Source of the DNA: Bacteroidales bacterium
Lineage (GTDB): Bacteria > Bacteroidota > Bacteroidia > Bacteroidales > UBA4181
Length of the DNA stretch: 5,036 nucleotides
Direction of reading: 5' to 3'
NCBI GenBank assembly: GCA_031259205.1
Contig: JAIRLS010000343.1
Location: 1-5,036 of the forward strand
Below are positions 1 to 5,004 of this stretch, piece after piece. The number at the start of each line of letters is the position of its first letter. Position 1 is the stretch's first letter. The notes beneath the pieces are model-generated. The model worked only from the letters and a program-made list of their open reading frames with translations. It made no database searches and was not told the origin of the DNA. The translations under genes and the position numbers were made by a program.

Positions 1-147
1 AATGGTCATATTTGAACGGGGAACCTGATGCGAAACAGGAATGTTTAGATATTTCTTCGTTATCTTCATAGAAATATCTTTTGCGTCTATTGGCGCTGCT
101 GCAAGCAAAACAACGCATATTGATAAAAACAGGATTTTATTTTTCAT
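1..147 (-). CDS. Secreted protein, N-terminal fragment (possibly GH32-type enzyme with DUF4980-like start)
   Basis: This is the first 49 codons of a minus-strand gene that runs off the left edge; it is too short for most ORF callers. The ATG at 147 opens a clear Sec signal peptide: MKNK, then a hydrophobic core (about residues 5-19), then a likely cleavage after the alanine in PIDA, before KD. There is no lipobox cysteine, so the product is probably periplasmic or secreted rather than a lipoprotein. The mature start contains KITKKYLNIPVSH followed by an R and an M. From memory, this resembles the beginning of the DUF4980-type N-terminal domain found ahead of GH32 fructan hydrolases in Bacteroides. 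The catalytic domain is not in view, so the enzyme class is a guess. The start is supported by a TAACTTTG -7 box 22 bp upstream and an AT-rich leader. It lies in the same direction as the two lipoprotein genes to its right, about 370 bp beyond the end of the nearer one. Confidence 0.72.
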   Translation of the reverse strand, partial: MKNKILFLSICVVLLAAAPIDAKDISMKITKKYLNIPVSHQVPRSNMTI

Positions 148-169
148 GATGATATATTTATTATAAGTG

Positions 170-177
170 CAAAGTTA
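170..177 (-). promoter_or_regulatory. Bacteroidota -7 promoter box TAACTTTG
   Basis: On the minus strand this reads TAACTTTG, a full match to the TAnnTTTG -7 consensus of the Bacteroidota primary sigma factor. It lies 22 bp upstream of the ATG at 147, which implies a short leader of roughly 15-20 nt. No good TTG-type -33 element is found at the usual spacing; a TTGG lies about 25 bp upstream. It is the best promoter candidate for the partial gene at 1-147. Confidence 0.5.
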
Positions 178-273
178 AAAAAAACGAGATAAATTTACGC
201 TACCAACCATAATGTTGAGAATACAATATTTAGTGTACCCTTTTCTTCGGACAGAAATTAATACTTTATTAAA

Positions 274-281
274 CAAATTTA
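274..281 (-). promoter_or_regulatory. Second -7-like box TAAATTTG
   Basis: The minus strand reads TAAATTTG, again matching TAnnTTTG, about 127 bp upstream of the ATG at 147. There is no clear -33 TTG at 19-21 bp. In DNA this AT-rich a chance match is quite possible. It sits 3 bp downstream (on the minus strand) of the repeated 34-bp element, which is the main reason to record it. Confidence 0.25.
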
Positions 282-284
282 TTA

Positions 285-318
285 TACTATCCTCGTTCAT
301 AATATATGATATATATAT
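285..318 (-). repeat. 34-bp repeated upstream element, copy A
   Basis: Aligned without gaps to 4824-4857, this segment is identical at 28 of 34 positions in the same orientation. The conserved core on the minus strand is ATATTATGA followed, after 4 bp, by GGATAGTA. Copy A starts about 138 bp upstream of the start codon at 147, and copy B about 122 bp upstream of the start codon at 4702. The equivalent position and orientation suggest a shared cis-element or a dispersed repeat. The function is unknown. Confidence 0.6.
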
Positions 319-347
319 TGTTTTTTCGGGAATAATTTGTAGATTTG
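316..347 (+). promoter_or_regulatory. Plus-strand Bacteroidota promoter match (TTG-N19-TAGATTTG)
   Basis: A TTG at 318-320 is followed by exactly 19 bp and then TAGATTTG at 340-347. This fits the Bacteroidota -33/-7 promoter consensus in both sequence and spacing, and it is the only site in the window that matches both boxes. Transcription would start near 352-354 and run rightwards through the 384-497 hairpin element into the 3' end of the serine hydrolase gene, antisense to it. No sizeable plus-strand gene follows, so any product would be a small RNA, an antisense RNA or a 16-codon peptide (363-413). A chance match in AT-rich DNA remains possible. Confidence 0.4.
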
Positions 348-348
348 C

Positions 349-374
349 AAAAAAAATACATTATGCTTAATGTA
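349..374 (-). terminator. AT-rich hairpin with T8 tail, minus strand
   Basis: On the minus strand, TACATTA (374-368), a four-base loop AGCA and TAATGTA (363-357) form a perfect 7-bp stem, followed at once by eight T (356-349). This has the shape of an intrinsic terminator, but six of the seven pairs are A-T, so it would be weak alone. It follows a larger hairpin that also ends in eight T, so the two may work in tandem to stop leftward transcription from the serine hydrolase gene. Confidence 0.45.
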
Positions 375-383
375 CAAAAAAAA

Positions 384-497
384 TCGGCATTGCTAACTAT
401 ATATAGATTTTGATAAGAAAAAGAACACAAATAGTTGAATTTTACACATATAAATTGGGCAAAAAGCAGAAAAGCTATACTTAATTAGCAATGCCGA
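384..497 (-). repeat. 114-bp inverted-repeat element (long hairpin ending in T8)
   Basis: The arms 384-411 and 470-497 are inverted repeats: the outer 13 bp (TCGGCATTGCTAA) is perfect, and 24 of 28 positions match overall, around a 58-bp loop. As minus-strand RNA, G-U pairs extend the stem to nearly continuous pairing with two single mismatches. The 3' arm is followed directly by eight T (383-376), and TACAAA/TTTGTA outside the arms (373-378 and 499-504) could add pairs. The element begins 21 bp after the stop codon of the serine hydrolase gene. It could be an unusual 3'-UTR terminator, a 3'-derived small RNA, or a MITE-like element with terminal inverted repeats. No target-site duplication is seen, and no transposase is nearby. 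Confidence 0.6.
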
Positions 498-518
498 ATT
501 TGTATAACGCTACGACAG

Positions 519-2342
519 TTAGCGAGGAACGCCGTATATGCCTAAAACATCGGCTAAAAGCACGTACAGCGCCGTATCGAAACCGGTGATATAACTGCGC
601 GAATTGCACAGGATGGCAGCGCTGTAGCCGCCGTTTACTCCGCCGCACCACATGGTTGCCGTTCCTGCGAGATTGCCGTCGTGGTAATAGCCGCCCGGAT
701 ACAGACTGGTGTGTTTCATGCGCCAGCCCAGCGCATACCATCCGTTTGAATACTGTAACGGCGTAAACATTTCGCTGCGCGTTGCAGCGTTTAATATATC
801 GGGAACGCCGGATAATCCGTCGAACGAAGCCAGAAACCGCATCATCTGGCTGGTGGATGCGATCAGGCCGCCGGCTGCCGCTATCAGCGGCATGTTGTTG
901 TCGTAGGCGCTATAGCCGCTTTGCGGGTAATAAACACACTCGTTGCTCCGTTTTTGCTGACGAGTGTTGCCGCCAACGTGTATATCGCTGATTCCCGCAT
1001 CAAGCAACAGTTCTTTAAGGTATTGTTCGTAAGTTTTTCCGGTAATTTTTTCGATGATTTTGCCCAGTACGCCAAAGCCCAGATTGTAATAGGAAAATGT
1101 CGTTCCGGGGTCGTATGTCTGGGCGCGACCGAGCATATAAGAGATCAATTCGTCGAGTGTCTGATTCATATAGGGTTCGGTAAACATCGGGTCGGGATTG
1201 CTGATCCAGCCGCTCCTGTGCTGCAGAAAATGGCGGGGCGTAACCGTCGCCTTGTTGCCTGTTACGCCGGGAAATTCGTCGTTCAGGACGCCGCCCGCGC
1301 CGAAAACGTTTTGATCAAGATTCAACAAACCGTTTTCTGCCAACTTCATGATACACACTGCTGTAAACTGCTTGGAAATGCTTGCCAGCCGGAACAGGTG
1401 ATCGGGCGTTACCCTCGTCCGGTTTTCCCTGTCGGCGAAGCCAACGCCGTAACTGTAGATGACTGTTTCGTTCCGCATGACCGATACCGACAAGCCGGGT
1501 ATGGAATAAGTCTTCATAAAGGCGTAGAGGTAATTGTCCAAATCTTTGTTGCCGTTTTTTACCAGCAAGGTATAAGTATTGCTGTTACCGTTGACCGCCT
1601 GCACCCTCAAACTCACCGCGCCCGAACAGTTGACCGGCGAGGAGGGCGAAGTTTCTTCGCTGTTGTTGATAAACAGTTTGGCATGTTGGGGGATAGAAAA
1701 CGATATTTTCAGTTGCTCGATATTTACGCCTTCGGGGAGGGTGGCATAAATGACATGATCGTTGAAAACGCCGCTTACCGGAGTGGTGATCCCGGCATTG
1801 ACGCCGGTGAACGACACCGATTGCAGCGTGTTATCCGAAGCCGAGGCCGGCGCTTTTTCCTGCGACACAACGACGGCTTTCGGTTTCACGCCTTCGCCCG
1901 ACACGGTGACGATCGCCGTACGCGCATTGCCGATGTTTGCGGCGGCGGTAACGCTCACAGAACCGTCGCCATTCCCCGACGAGGGGGAAACGGAAAGCCA
2001 TTCGCCTGTTTGTTCGATGGTTACCTGCCATGCAGTGTTGGAAGTAATACCGATGGTTTGGGCTTCCGGCGACAGAGCGGTAAAGTTCAACACCTTTTCC
2101 GATAAAGTAAGTTGGCGGGCGTCGTCGGAAGGGTTGTCGTCGTCCGGGGTTACCGGTGTTTCTTTGCCGGCGGGATCGGGCATTTCCGGATCCGACTTTT
2201 CGCACGACGACAGAATCAAGCCCGATACGACCAACAAAAGCGCTACCGCACGCTTTAATTCGAATGCCACGACGAGAAAAAATCCCGTCATAACGTCGCT
2301 GACGAAACGTTCCGTATGAACTTTGCTTGCTGATTTTTGCAT
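519..2342 (-). CDS. Lipoprotein with BACON, DUF5018-like and class C beta-lactamase-type serine hydrolase domains
   Basis: This encodes a 607-residue lipid-anchored serine hydrolase. Residues 1-46 hold the signal peptide, with lipobox LSSC and lipidated Cys47. A Pro/Asp-rich linker (50-75) leads to a BACON domain (about 78-163, with W115LSVSP). A DUF5018-like beta-sandwich (about 170-263) and the hydrolase (about 268-600) follow. Catalytic motifs of the PF00144 fold are complete: S321-I-S-K324 (nucleophile and base), Y418-Y-N420, and H554-D-G556 in place of the KTG box, as in esterases and peptidases of this family. Supporting motifs are HFLQHRSG (371-378) and WYALGW (535-540). Known relatives are DD-peptidases, D-aminopeptidases, esterases and beta-lactamases; the substrate cannot be told here. 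BACON is usually linked to glycan or mucin binding at the cell surface. The ATG at 2342 is chosen because the -7 box and AT-rich leader lie just upstream. Met18 and a GTG at codon 25 are alternatives and would give a more normal signal peptide. The stop is TAA. Confidence 0.9.
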   Translation of the reverse strand: MQKSASKVHTERFVSDVMTGFFLVVAFELKRAVALLLVVSGLILSSCEKSDPEMPDPAGKETPVTPDDDNPSDDARQLTLSEKVLNFTALSPEAQTIGITSNTAWQVTIEQTGEWLSVSPSSGNGDGSVSVTAAANIGNARTAIVTVSGEGVKPKAVVVSQEKAPASASDNTLQSVSFTGVNAGITTPVSGVFNDHVIYATLPEGVNIEQLKISFSIPQHAKLFINNSEETSPSSPVNCSGAVSLRVQAVNGNSNTYTLLVKNGNKDLDNYLYAFMKTYSIPGLSVSVMRNETVIYSYGVGFADRENRTRVTPDHLFRLASISKQFTAVCIMKLAENGLLNLDQNVFGAGGVLNDEFPGVTGNKATVTPRHFLQHRSGWISNPDPMFTEPYMNQTLDELISYMLGRAQTYDPGTTFSYYNLGFGVLGKIIEKITGKTYEQYLKELLLDAGISDIHVGGNTRQQKRSNECVYYPQSGYSAYDNNMPLIAAAGGLIASTSQMMRFLASFDGLSGVPDILNAATRSEMFTPLQYSNGWYALGWRMKHTSLYPGGYYHDGNLAGTATMWCGGVNGGYSAAILCNSRSYITGFDTALYVLLADVLGIYGVPR

Positions 2343-2394
2343 TTTTTTCTACTTTGATGGTTTTGTTATTTACATCCGGTGAAAATGAAATTCA

Positions 2395-2402
2395 CAAAAT
2401 TA
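2395..2402 (-). promoter_or_regulatory. -7 promoter box TAATTTTG for the serine hydrolase gene
   Basis: The minus strand reads TAATTTTG, a full TAnnTTTG match, 52 bp upstream of the ATG at 2342. The leader would be about 45 nt and AT-rich, with no Shine-Dalgarno, as is normal for this phylum. No TTG is found at the expected -33 position near 2422-2424, which may mean that an activator is needed. The box overlaps the start of a long inverted repeat. The gene also follows a strong terminator, so it probably has its own transcript. Confidence 0.55.
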
Positions 2403-2448
2403 CAGAATTTTCATAATAAGTTTCATCATTAGCATGTAAATTCTGTAA
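2400..2448. promoter_or_regulatory. 15-bp inverted repeat across the promoter, possible operator
   Basis: TTACAGAATTTTCAT (2400-2414) and ATGTAAATTCTGTAA (2434-2448) are inverted repeats matching at 14 of 15 positions, with a 19-bp spacer; the outer 11 bp is perfect. The centre, about 2424, falls where the -33 region of the TAATTTTG promoter should be, and one arm touches the -7 box. TGTAAA also recurs as direct repeats at 2435, 2444 and 2452. The placement suits a binding site for a dimeric regulator. A structured leader of a longer transcript, or chance in AT-rich DNA, are less likely alternatives. Confidence 0.5.
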
Positions 2449-2460
2449 ATATGTAAATTT

Positions 2461-2505
2461 AAAAAAGCGGCAATAGCGGGGCGGGCAATGCCCGCCCCGC
2501 CGCTT
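2461..2505 (-). terminator. Strong GC-rich intrinsic terminator after the CBM6/LamG lipoprotein gene
   Basis: On the minus strand, GCGGGGCGGGCA (from the arm 2489-2500) pairs perfectly with the arm 2476-2487. Realistically this is a 10-bp all-GC stem with a five-base loop. Outer AAGCGGC/GCCGCTT segments (2499-2505 and 2465-2471) can extend it past a small bulge, and the stem is followed by a run of T (to 2461). It starts about 20 bp after the stop of the upstream lipoprotein gene and should separate it from the serine hydrolase gene. The GC content stands out against the AT-rich surroundings. Confidence 0.8.
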
Positions 2506-2524
2506 CGCCGCCTTGGTTCGGCAT

Positions 2525-4702
2525 TTATTCTCCGGTGGTAAAGCCGCCCAGCGCTTCTACCTCGTCGCGGGAAAGAGGGCCGTTGTAGAGCCTGATGCCT
2601 GCCACGTGCACATCTGCGCTTTCTCCGTCGTTATCCCCGAATAAAATCAGGCCGGCAGGGTCAAACGACAGCTTGCCGTCAAGACTGCCATAGTCGCCAT
2701 GTCTTTTATCTTCATTTTCCGGTATCGGGCCTGCGTTAAACATTCGCCCGTTGAGGTACTGGGTAAACCATTTTCCTCCGCACGCCGCCGAAATGACATA
2801 ACGGTACCATACCCCGTCAAAAACGGCGTCATTGGACTGCATATACTCTATCCAATTGACCCACCCGAATCCGTGAGAAGCTGCATTTGCGAATATTTCG
2901 GAATCGCCGTCCCACCAATTCGAACCATGAGAAGCATTGTCCGCATCGGTTTGAACTACCGCAAGCCAACCGGTGTGTACCGGTATCATAAAATCCACTA
3001 CCAGCGTATATTCGTTCATCCGGCTGCCGCCTCCGTTGGCTGTAATCCCGTGGCTTTGGTCAAGAAAGAAAAAGTATGCCTCGGGGAGCAGTACGGCGGG
3101 GTTATTGTCAGCAGGGCCTGCAACTCGCGTAAGTATGTTGGCATCGTTGTTCGGGATTTCGCTTAGATTCTCCGAGAGGTATTTCCCGAATTTCAAGGGA
3201 CTTGATCCCGTAGCGGCTTGAGTCAGGTCGGATTCGTTTTCGAAATTCCACGAAGCAATAAGCGTCGGTTCGACAGGCGCAGCGCTAAAGCGAAGCGCCT
3301 TGATGTTCATGTTGGCAGAGCTGACGTTCAGGCGGATTTTGTTTTTCCCCGCATTCAGGCTCACTTTTCTTACCGGCATCCAGCGGAAAATCGTCCAGCT
3401 ATAGCCGTCCGGCACGGCTACATTGCCTGTGGCGTTTACGCCGTTCACATCCAGATGGATATAACCGGGGTTGTTTTTCCCTATTTCTATAGTTTGCTGG
3501 GAATGGGAGGAAAAGAGCATGTCCACCTGATAGGTTCCCGCCTGTTCGGCGTTGACGGTATATACCAGCCATTCGTTGGCTCCCACTTGCCCGATATGGG
3601 TGCTGCCGGCGTCATCCGTTTGTATATCTACTGCGGTTTCACGGTAAGCGTTTTCCCCGAAGGTATTTACATCGTCAGAGTCGTGGAAGGCAAAGCCTTC
3701 GCCGCCTTCGTCGAAATCAATCGCGTCGATCACGGAAACGGTTGACAGGGATACGTTATGCGGTCCGTTGAAGGGAAGAGAGCCTATGTTCAGGGGAACG
3801 TTTTTGGTAGCGCTGGTTCCTCCTGCGTTGGCTACCGTTATTACGATTTCATAGGCGCCGTCTTCCAGCGTCAGGGAGCCGGTTGCGCTTTCGCTCGTAT
3901 TGTAGGTCAGAGGCGTTTCTGCGCCGTAGTCCAGCGTGATTTCCGCTTCGACTTCAATCGTATTGTTCCAAAGCACCCATACGTTATAACTTTGGTAATC
4001 GACAGGATCGCCGACTTGCAGGTTCACCGATCTGAGCAACTCGTCCACCCGCGCTTGCAGGTTCAGGGGAGTAACGAGGAAAATCTTCGGGGCGGAGCAT
4101 TTTTCGTCGCCATTGACAATTTCCACTGTAAAAGCGGTCTCGACGGAGGCAAGGTTTTCAAACAGTTTTTCGCTTTCCGTCAGGGCGTTACACTGCACGG
4201 TTTGCCCGTTGTAGGAGATCACTACGTTGGCGGCGGTTTGCGCGGTGTTTTCCCATGTCGCTCGCACGCCGAAATCACCATAAGCGGCGACATTCACGGT
4301 TTCCAGAATGGCGTCGTACTTTGAAGTTACCTTGGCCGTTCCCGAAACGGTTACCGGCGACGAACGCTGTCCGTCTTTGGTAACGGTGATCAAGGTGACC
4401 TCGAAGGTCTTCAAATCGTTGGCTTCAAAGGAATAAGTGCTTGTTGCCGCTCCTTTGATATCAAACCTTACGGTTTGCTTGTTACCGTTCACATCCGTAT
4501 AGGATATTTCCACATACTCGACATTATCGGGGTCGGGGTTTGTCCACGATAAGGTCAACTGCTGAAAACCGGGAGTTAAACTTGCGCCGGTTACCGCCTG
4601 AGCGGGTTTCACTTCTTCGGAGGGGTCGTCTTTACAGGCGAACAGTCCGCACGTTACTAACATGAATAGACTTGCTATTCTCCAAAAATTGAACTTTTTC
4701 AT
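2525..4702 (-). CDS. Surface lipoprotein with FnIII-like repeats, CBM6-like module and LamG-like jellyroll domain
   Basis: This encodes a 725-residue lipoprotein with no obvious enzyme domain, probably a cell-surface glycan-binding protein. The signal peptide ends in lipobox LFAC with lipidated Cys23. The following KDD resembles the acidic export signal of surface-exposed Bacteroidota lipoproteins. Three beta-sandwich units follow: an FnIII-like unit of the DUF4998/DUF4959 kind (about 35-127), then two related units (about 128-213 and 220-307) that share a W-x-N-T pattern near W150 and W245. A CBM6-like module spans about 310-474, with IDFDEGGEGFAFHDSD (328-343), NEWLVYTV (376-383), AGTYQVDM (388-395) and a closing NIKALRF (466-472). 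The C-terminal part (about 480-722) is a LamG/concanavalin A-like jellyroll opening with ASWNFE and closing with AGIRLYNGPLS. The start is unambiguous: MKKFNF right after an AT-rich leader. A terminator follows the stop. The ligand is not evident; binding of plant or host polysaccharide is inferred from the module types only. A regulatory-looking tandem array lies 24 bp upstream. Confidence 0.9.
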   Translation of the reverse strand: MKKFNFWRIASLFMLVTCGLFACKDDPSEEVKPAQAVTGASLTPGFQQLTLSWTNPDPDNVEYVEISYTDVNGNKQTVRFDIKGAATSTYSFEANDLKTFEVTLITVTKDGQRSSPVTVSGTAKVTSKYDAILETVNVAAYGDFGVRATWENTAQTAANVVISYNGQTVQCNALTESEKLFENLASVETAFTVEIVNGDEKCSAPKIFLVTPLNLQARVDELLRSVNLQVGDPVDYQSYNVWVLWNNTIEVEAEITLDYGAETPLTYNTSESATGSLTLEDGAYEIVITVANAGGTSATKNVPLNIGSLPFNGPHNVSLSTVSVIDAIDFDEGGEGFAFHDSDDVNTFGENAYRETAVDIQTDDAGSTHIGQVGANEWLVYTVNAEQAGTYQVDMLFSSHSQQTIEIGKNNPGYIHLDVNGVNATGNVAVPDGYSWTIFRWMPVRKVSLNAGKNKIRLNVSSANMNIKALRFSAAPVEPTLIASWNFENESDLTQAATGSSPLKFGKYLSENLSEIPNNDANILTRVAGPADNNPAVLLPEAYFFFLDQSHGITANGGGSRMNEYTLVVDFMIPVHTGWLAVVQTDADNASHGSNWWDGDSEIFANAASHGFGWVNWIEYMQSNDAVFDGVWYRYVISAACGGKWFTQYLNGRMFNAGPIPENEDKRHGDYGSLDGKLSFDPAGLILFGDNDGESADVHVAGIRLYNGPLSRDEVEALGGFTTGE

Positions 4703-4725
4703 ATTACTTTAATTTAATTTATTAA

Positions 4726-4789
4726 TACTACATTTAATTATTACTACATTTGTTTAATACTACATTTAATTATTACTACATTTAATTAC
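4726..4789. repeat. Tandem array of four 16-bp repeats upstream of the lipoprotein start
   Basis: Four units begin at 4726, 4742, 4758 and 4774 with an exact 16-bp period, each starting TACTACATTT. Units 1 and 3 are identical (ending AATTAT), unit 4 differs in its last base, and unit 2 ends GTTTAA. A fragment, TACTC, follows at 4790. The array ends 24 bp before the ATG at 4702, where promoter and leader should lie. No TAnnTTTG box is found on the minus strand in this gap. The repeats could be regulator sites or a copy-number-variable tract that alters expression. Confidence 0.8.
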
Positions 4790-4823
4790 TACTCTTAAAG
4801 ACCTCTGTCAAAGACCGCTGCTG

Positions 4824-4857
4824 TACTATCCTTGGTCATAATATGAGAAATATACAT
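4824..4857 (-). repeat. 34-bp repeated upstream element, copy B
   Basis: This segment is identical at 28 of 34 positions to 285-318, ungapped and in the same orientation. It lies about 122 bp upstream of the lipoprotein start at 4702. Within it begins a 20-codon minus-strand frame (4857 to 4795) whose translation shares YIS, IM and DS, then F and a final L, with the frame through copy A. The similarity may therefore extend weakly past the 34 bp. It could be a small leader peptide, a dispersed repeat or a regulator site; none can be chosen from sequence alone. Confidence 0.55.
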
Positions 4858-4875
4858 GACACGGTATGATTTTGC

Positions 4876-4902
4876 GATTGGCTACGCCGAGTTCCGCTCC
4901 GG
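4876..4902 (+). repeat. GC-rich direct repeat, copy 1
   Basis: GATTGGCTACGCCGAG followed by TTCCGCTCCGG recurs in near-identical form at 5005-5036. The first 16 bp differ at one position. The second copy has a longer CTCCGCTTCGCTCCGG tail. The copies are 129 bp apart and sit in a gene-free stretch. On the minus strand both can be read in the same frame, as AELG-V/A-AN, but stops interrupt that frame, so coding is unlikely. It is probably a dispersed intergenic repeat. Confidence 0.55.
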
Positions 4903-5004
4903 TTCCCCGTACTTTAGATGGTTAAGTCTTTTTTTGAGGTGCTATCCTTTTTTCTGCGCTATCGTCTGCCATTGGGCTACATAAGTGCGGTGGGCGTTGG
5001 GGGA

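Larger units (their letters stand above)
148..518. other. AT-rich intergenic region holding regulatory elements, no convincing gene
   Basis: This 371-bp gap holds no convincing protein gene. It is very AT-rich compared with the flanking coding DNA. In order from the left it contains a -7 box for the leftward gene, a second -7-like box at 274-281, a 34-bp element repeated near the right end of the window, a plus-strand promoter match, a small hairpin followed by eight T on the minus strand, and a 114-bp long-armed hairpin element. Two small open frames exist but are not called: minus 175-300 (41 codons) and plus 363-413 (16 codons). Confidence 0.7.

Noticed and set aside
175..300. 41-codon minus-strand frame starting inside copy A of the repeated element
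   Set aside because: AT-rich composition, no recognisable family, and it overlaps the promoter box of the next gene. Only its first part resembles the small frame at 4795-4857, which is recorded under the repeat.
384..497. Retron or 6S-type RNA
   Set aside because: No reverse transcriptase gene is nearby, and the AT-rich loop does not show the extended double-stranded stem with central bubble of 6S RNA.
508..524. Small hairpin CGCTA/TAGCG over the stop codon of the serine hydrolase gene as a terminator
   Set aside because: The stem is only 5 bp and no T run follows; the larger hairpins further left are much better terminator candidates.
921..2105. 394-codon open frame on the plus strand inside the serine hydrolase gene
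   Set aside because: It lies wholly antisense to a gene with complete domain and catalytic motifs, has no recognisable family features, and is best explained as a shadow of GC-rich codon use on the other strand.
1831..2205. 124-codon minus-strand frame overlapping the BACON region
   Set aside because: It is in a different frame from the true gene, is very arginine-rich with no domain pattern, and no frameshift is needed to keep the main frame intact.
3218..4324. Two plus-strand open frames (3218-3745 and 3758-4324) antisense to the CBM6/LamG lipoprotein
   Set aside because: Both are shadows of the well-supported minus-strand gene, with no leader, promoter or protein motifs of their own.
4726..4789. 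CRISPR array
   Set aside because: Units are 16 bp with no spacers between them, so this is a simple tandem repeat.
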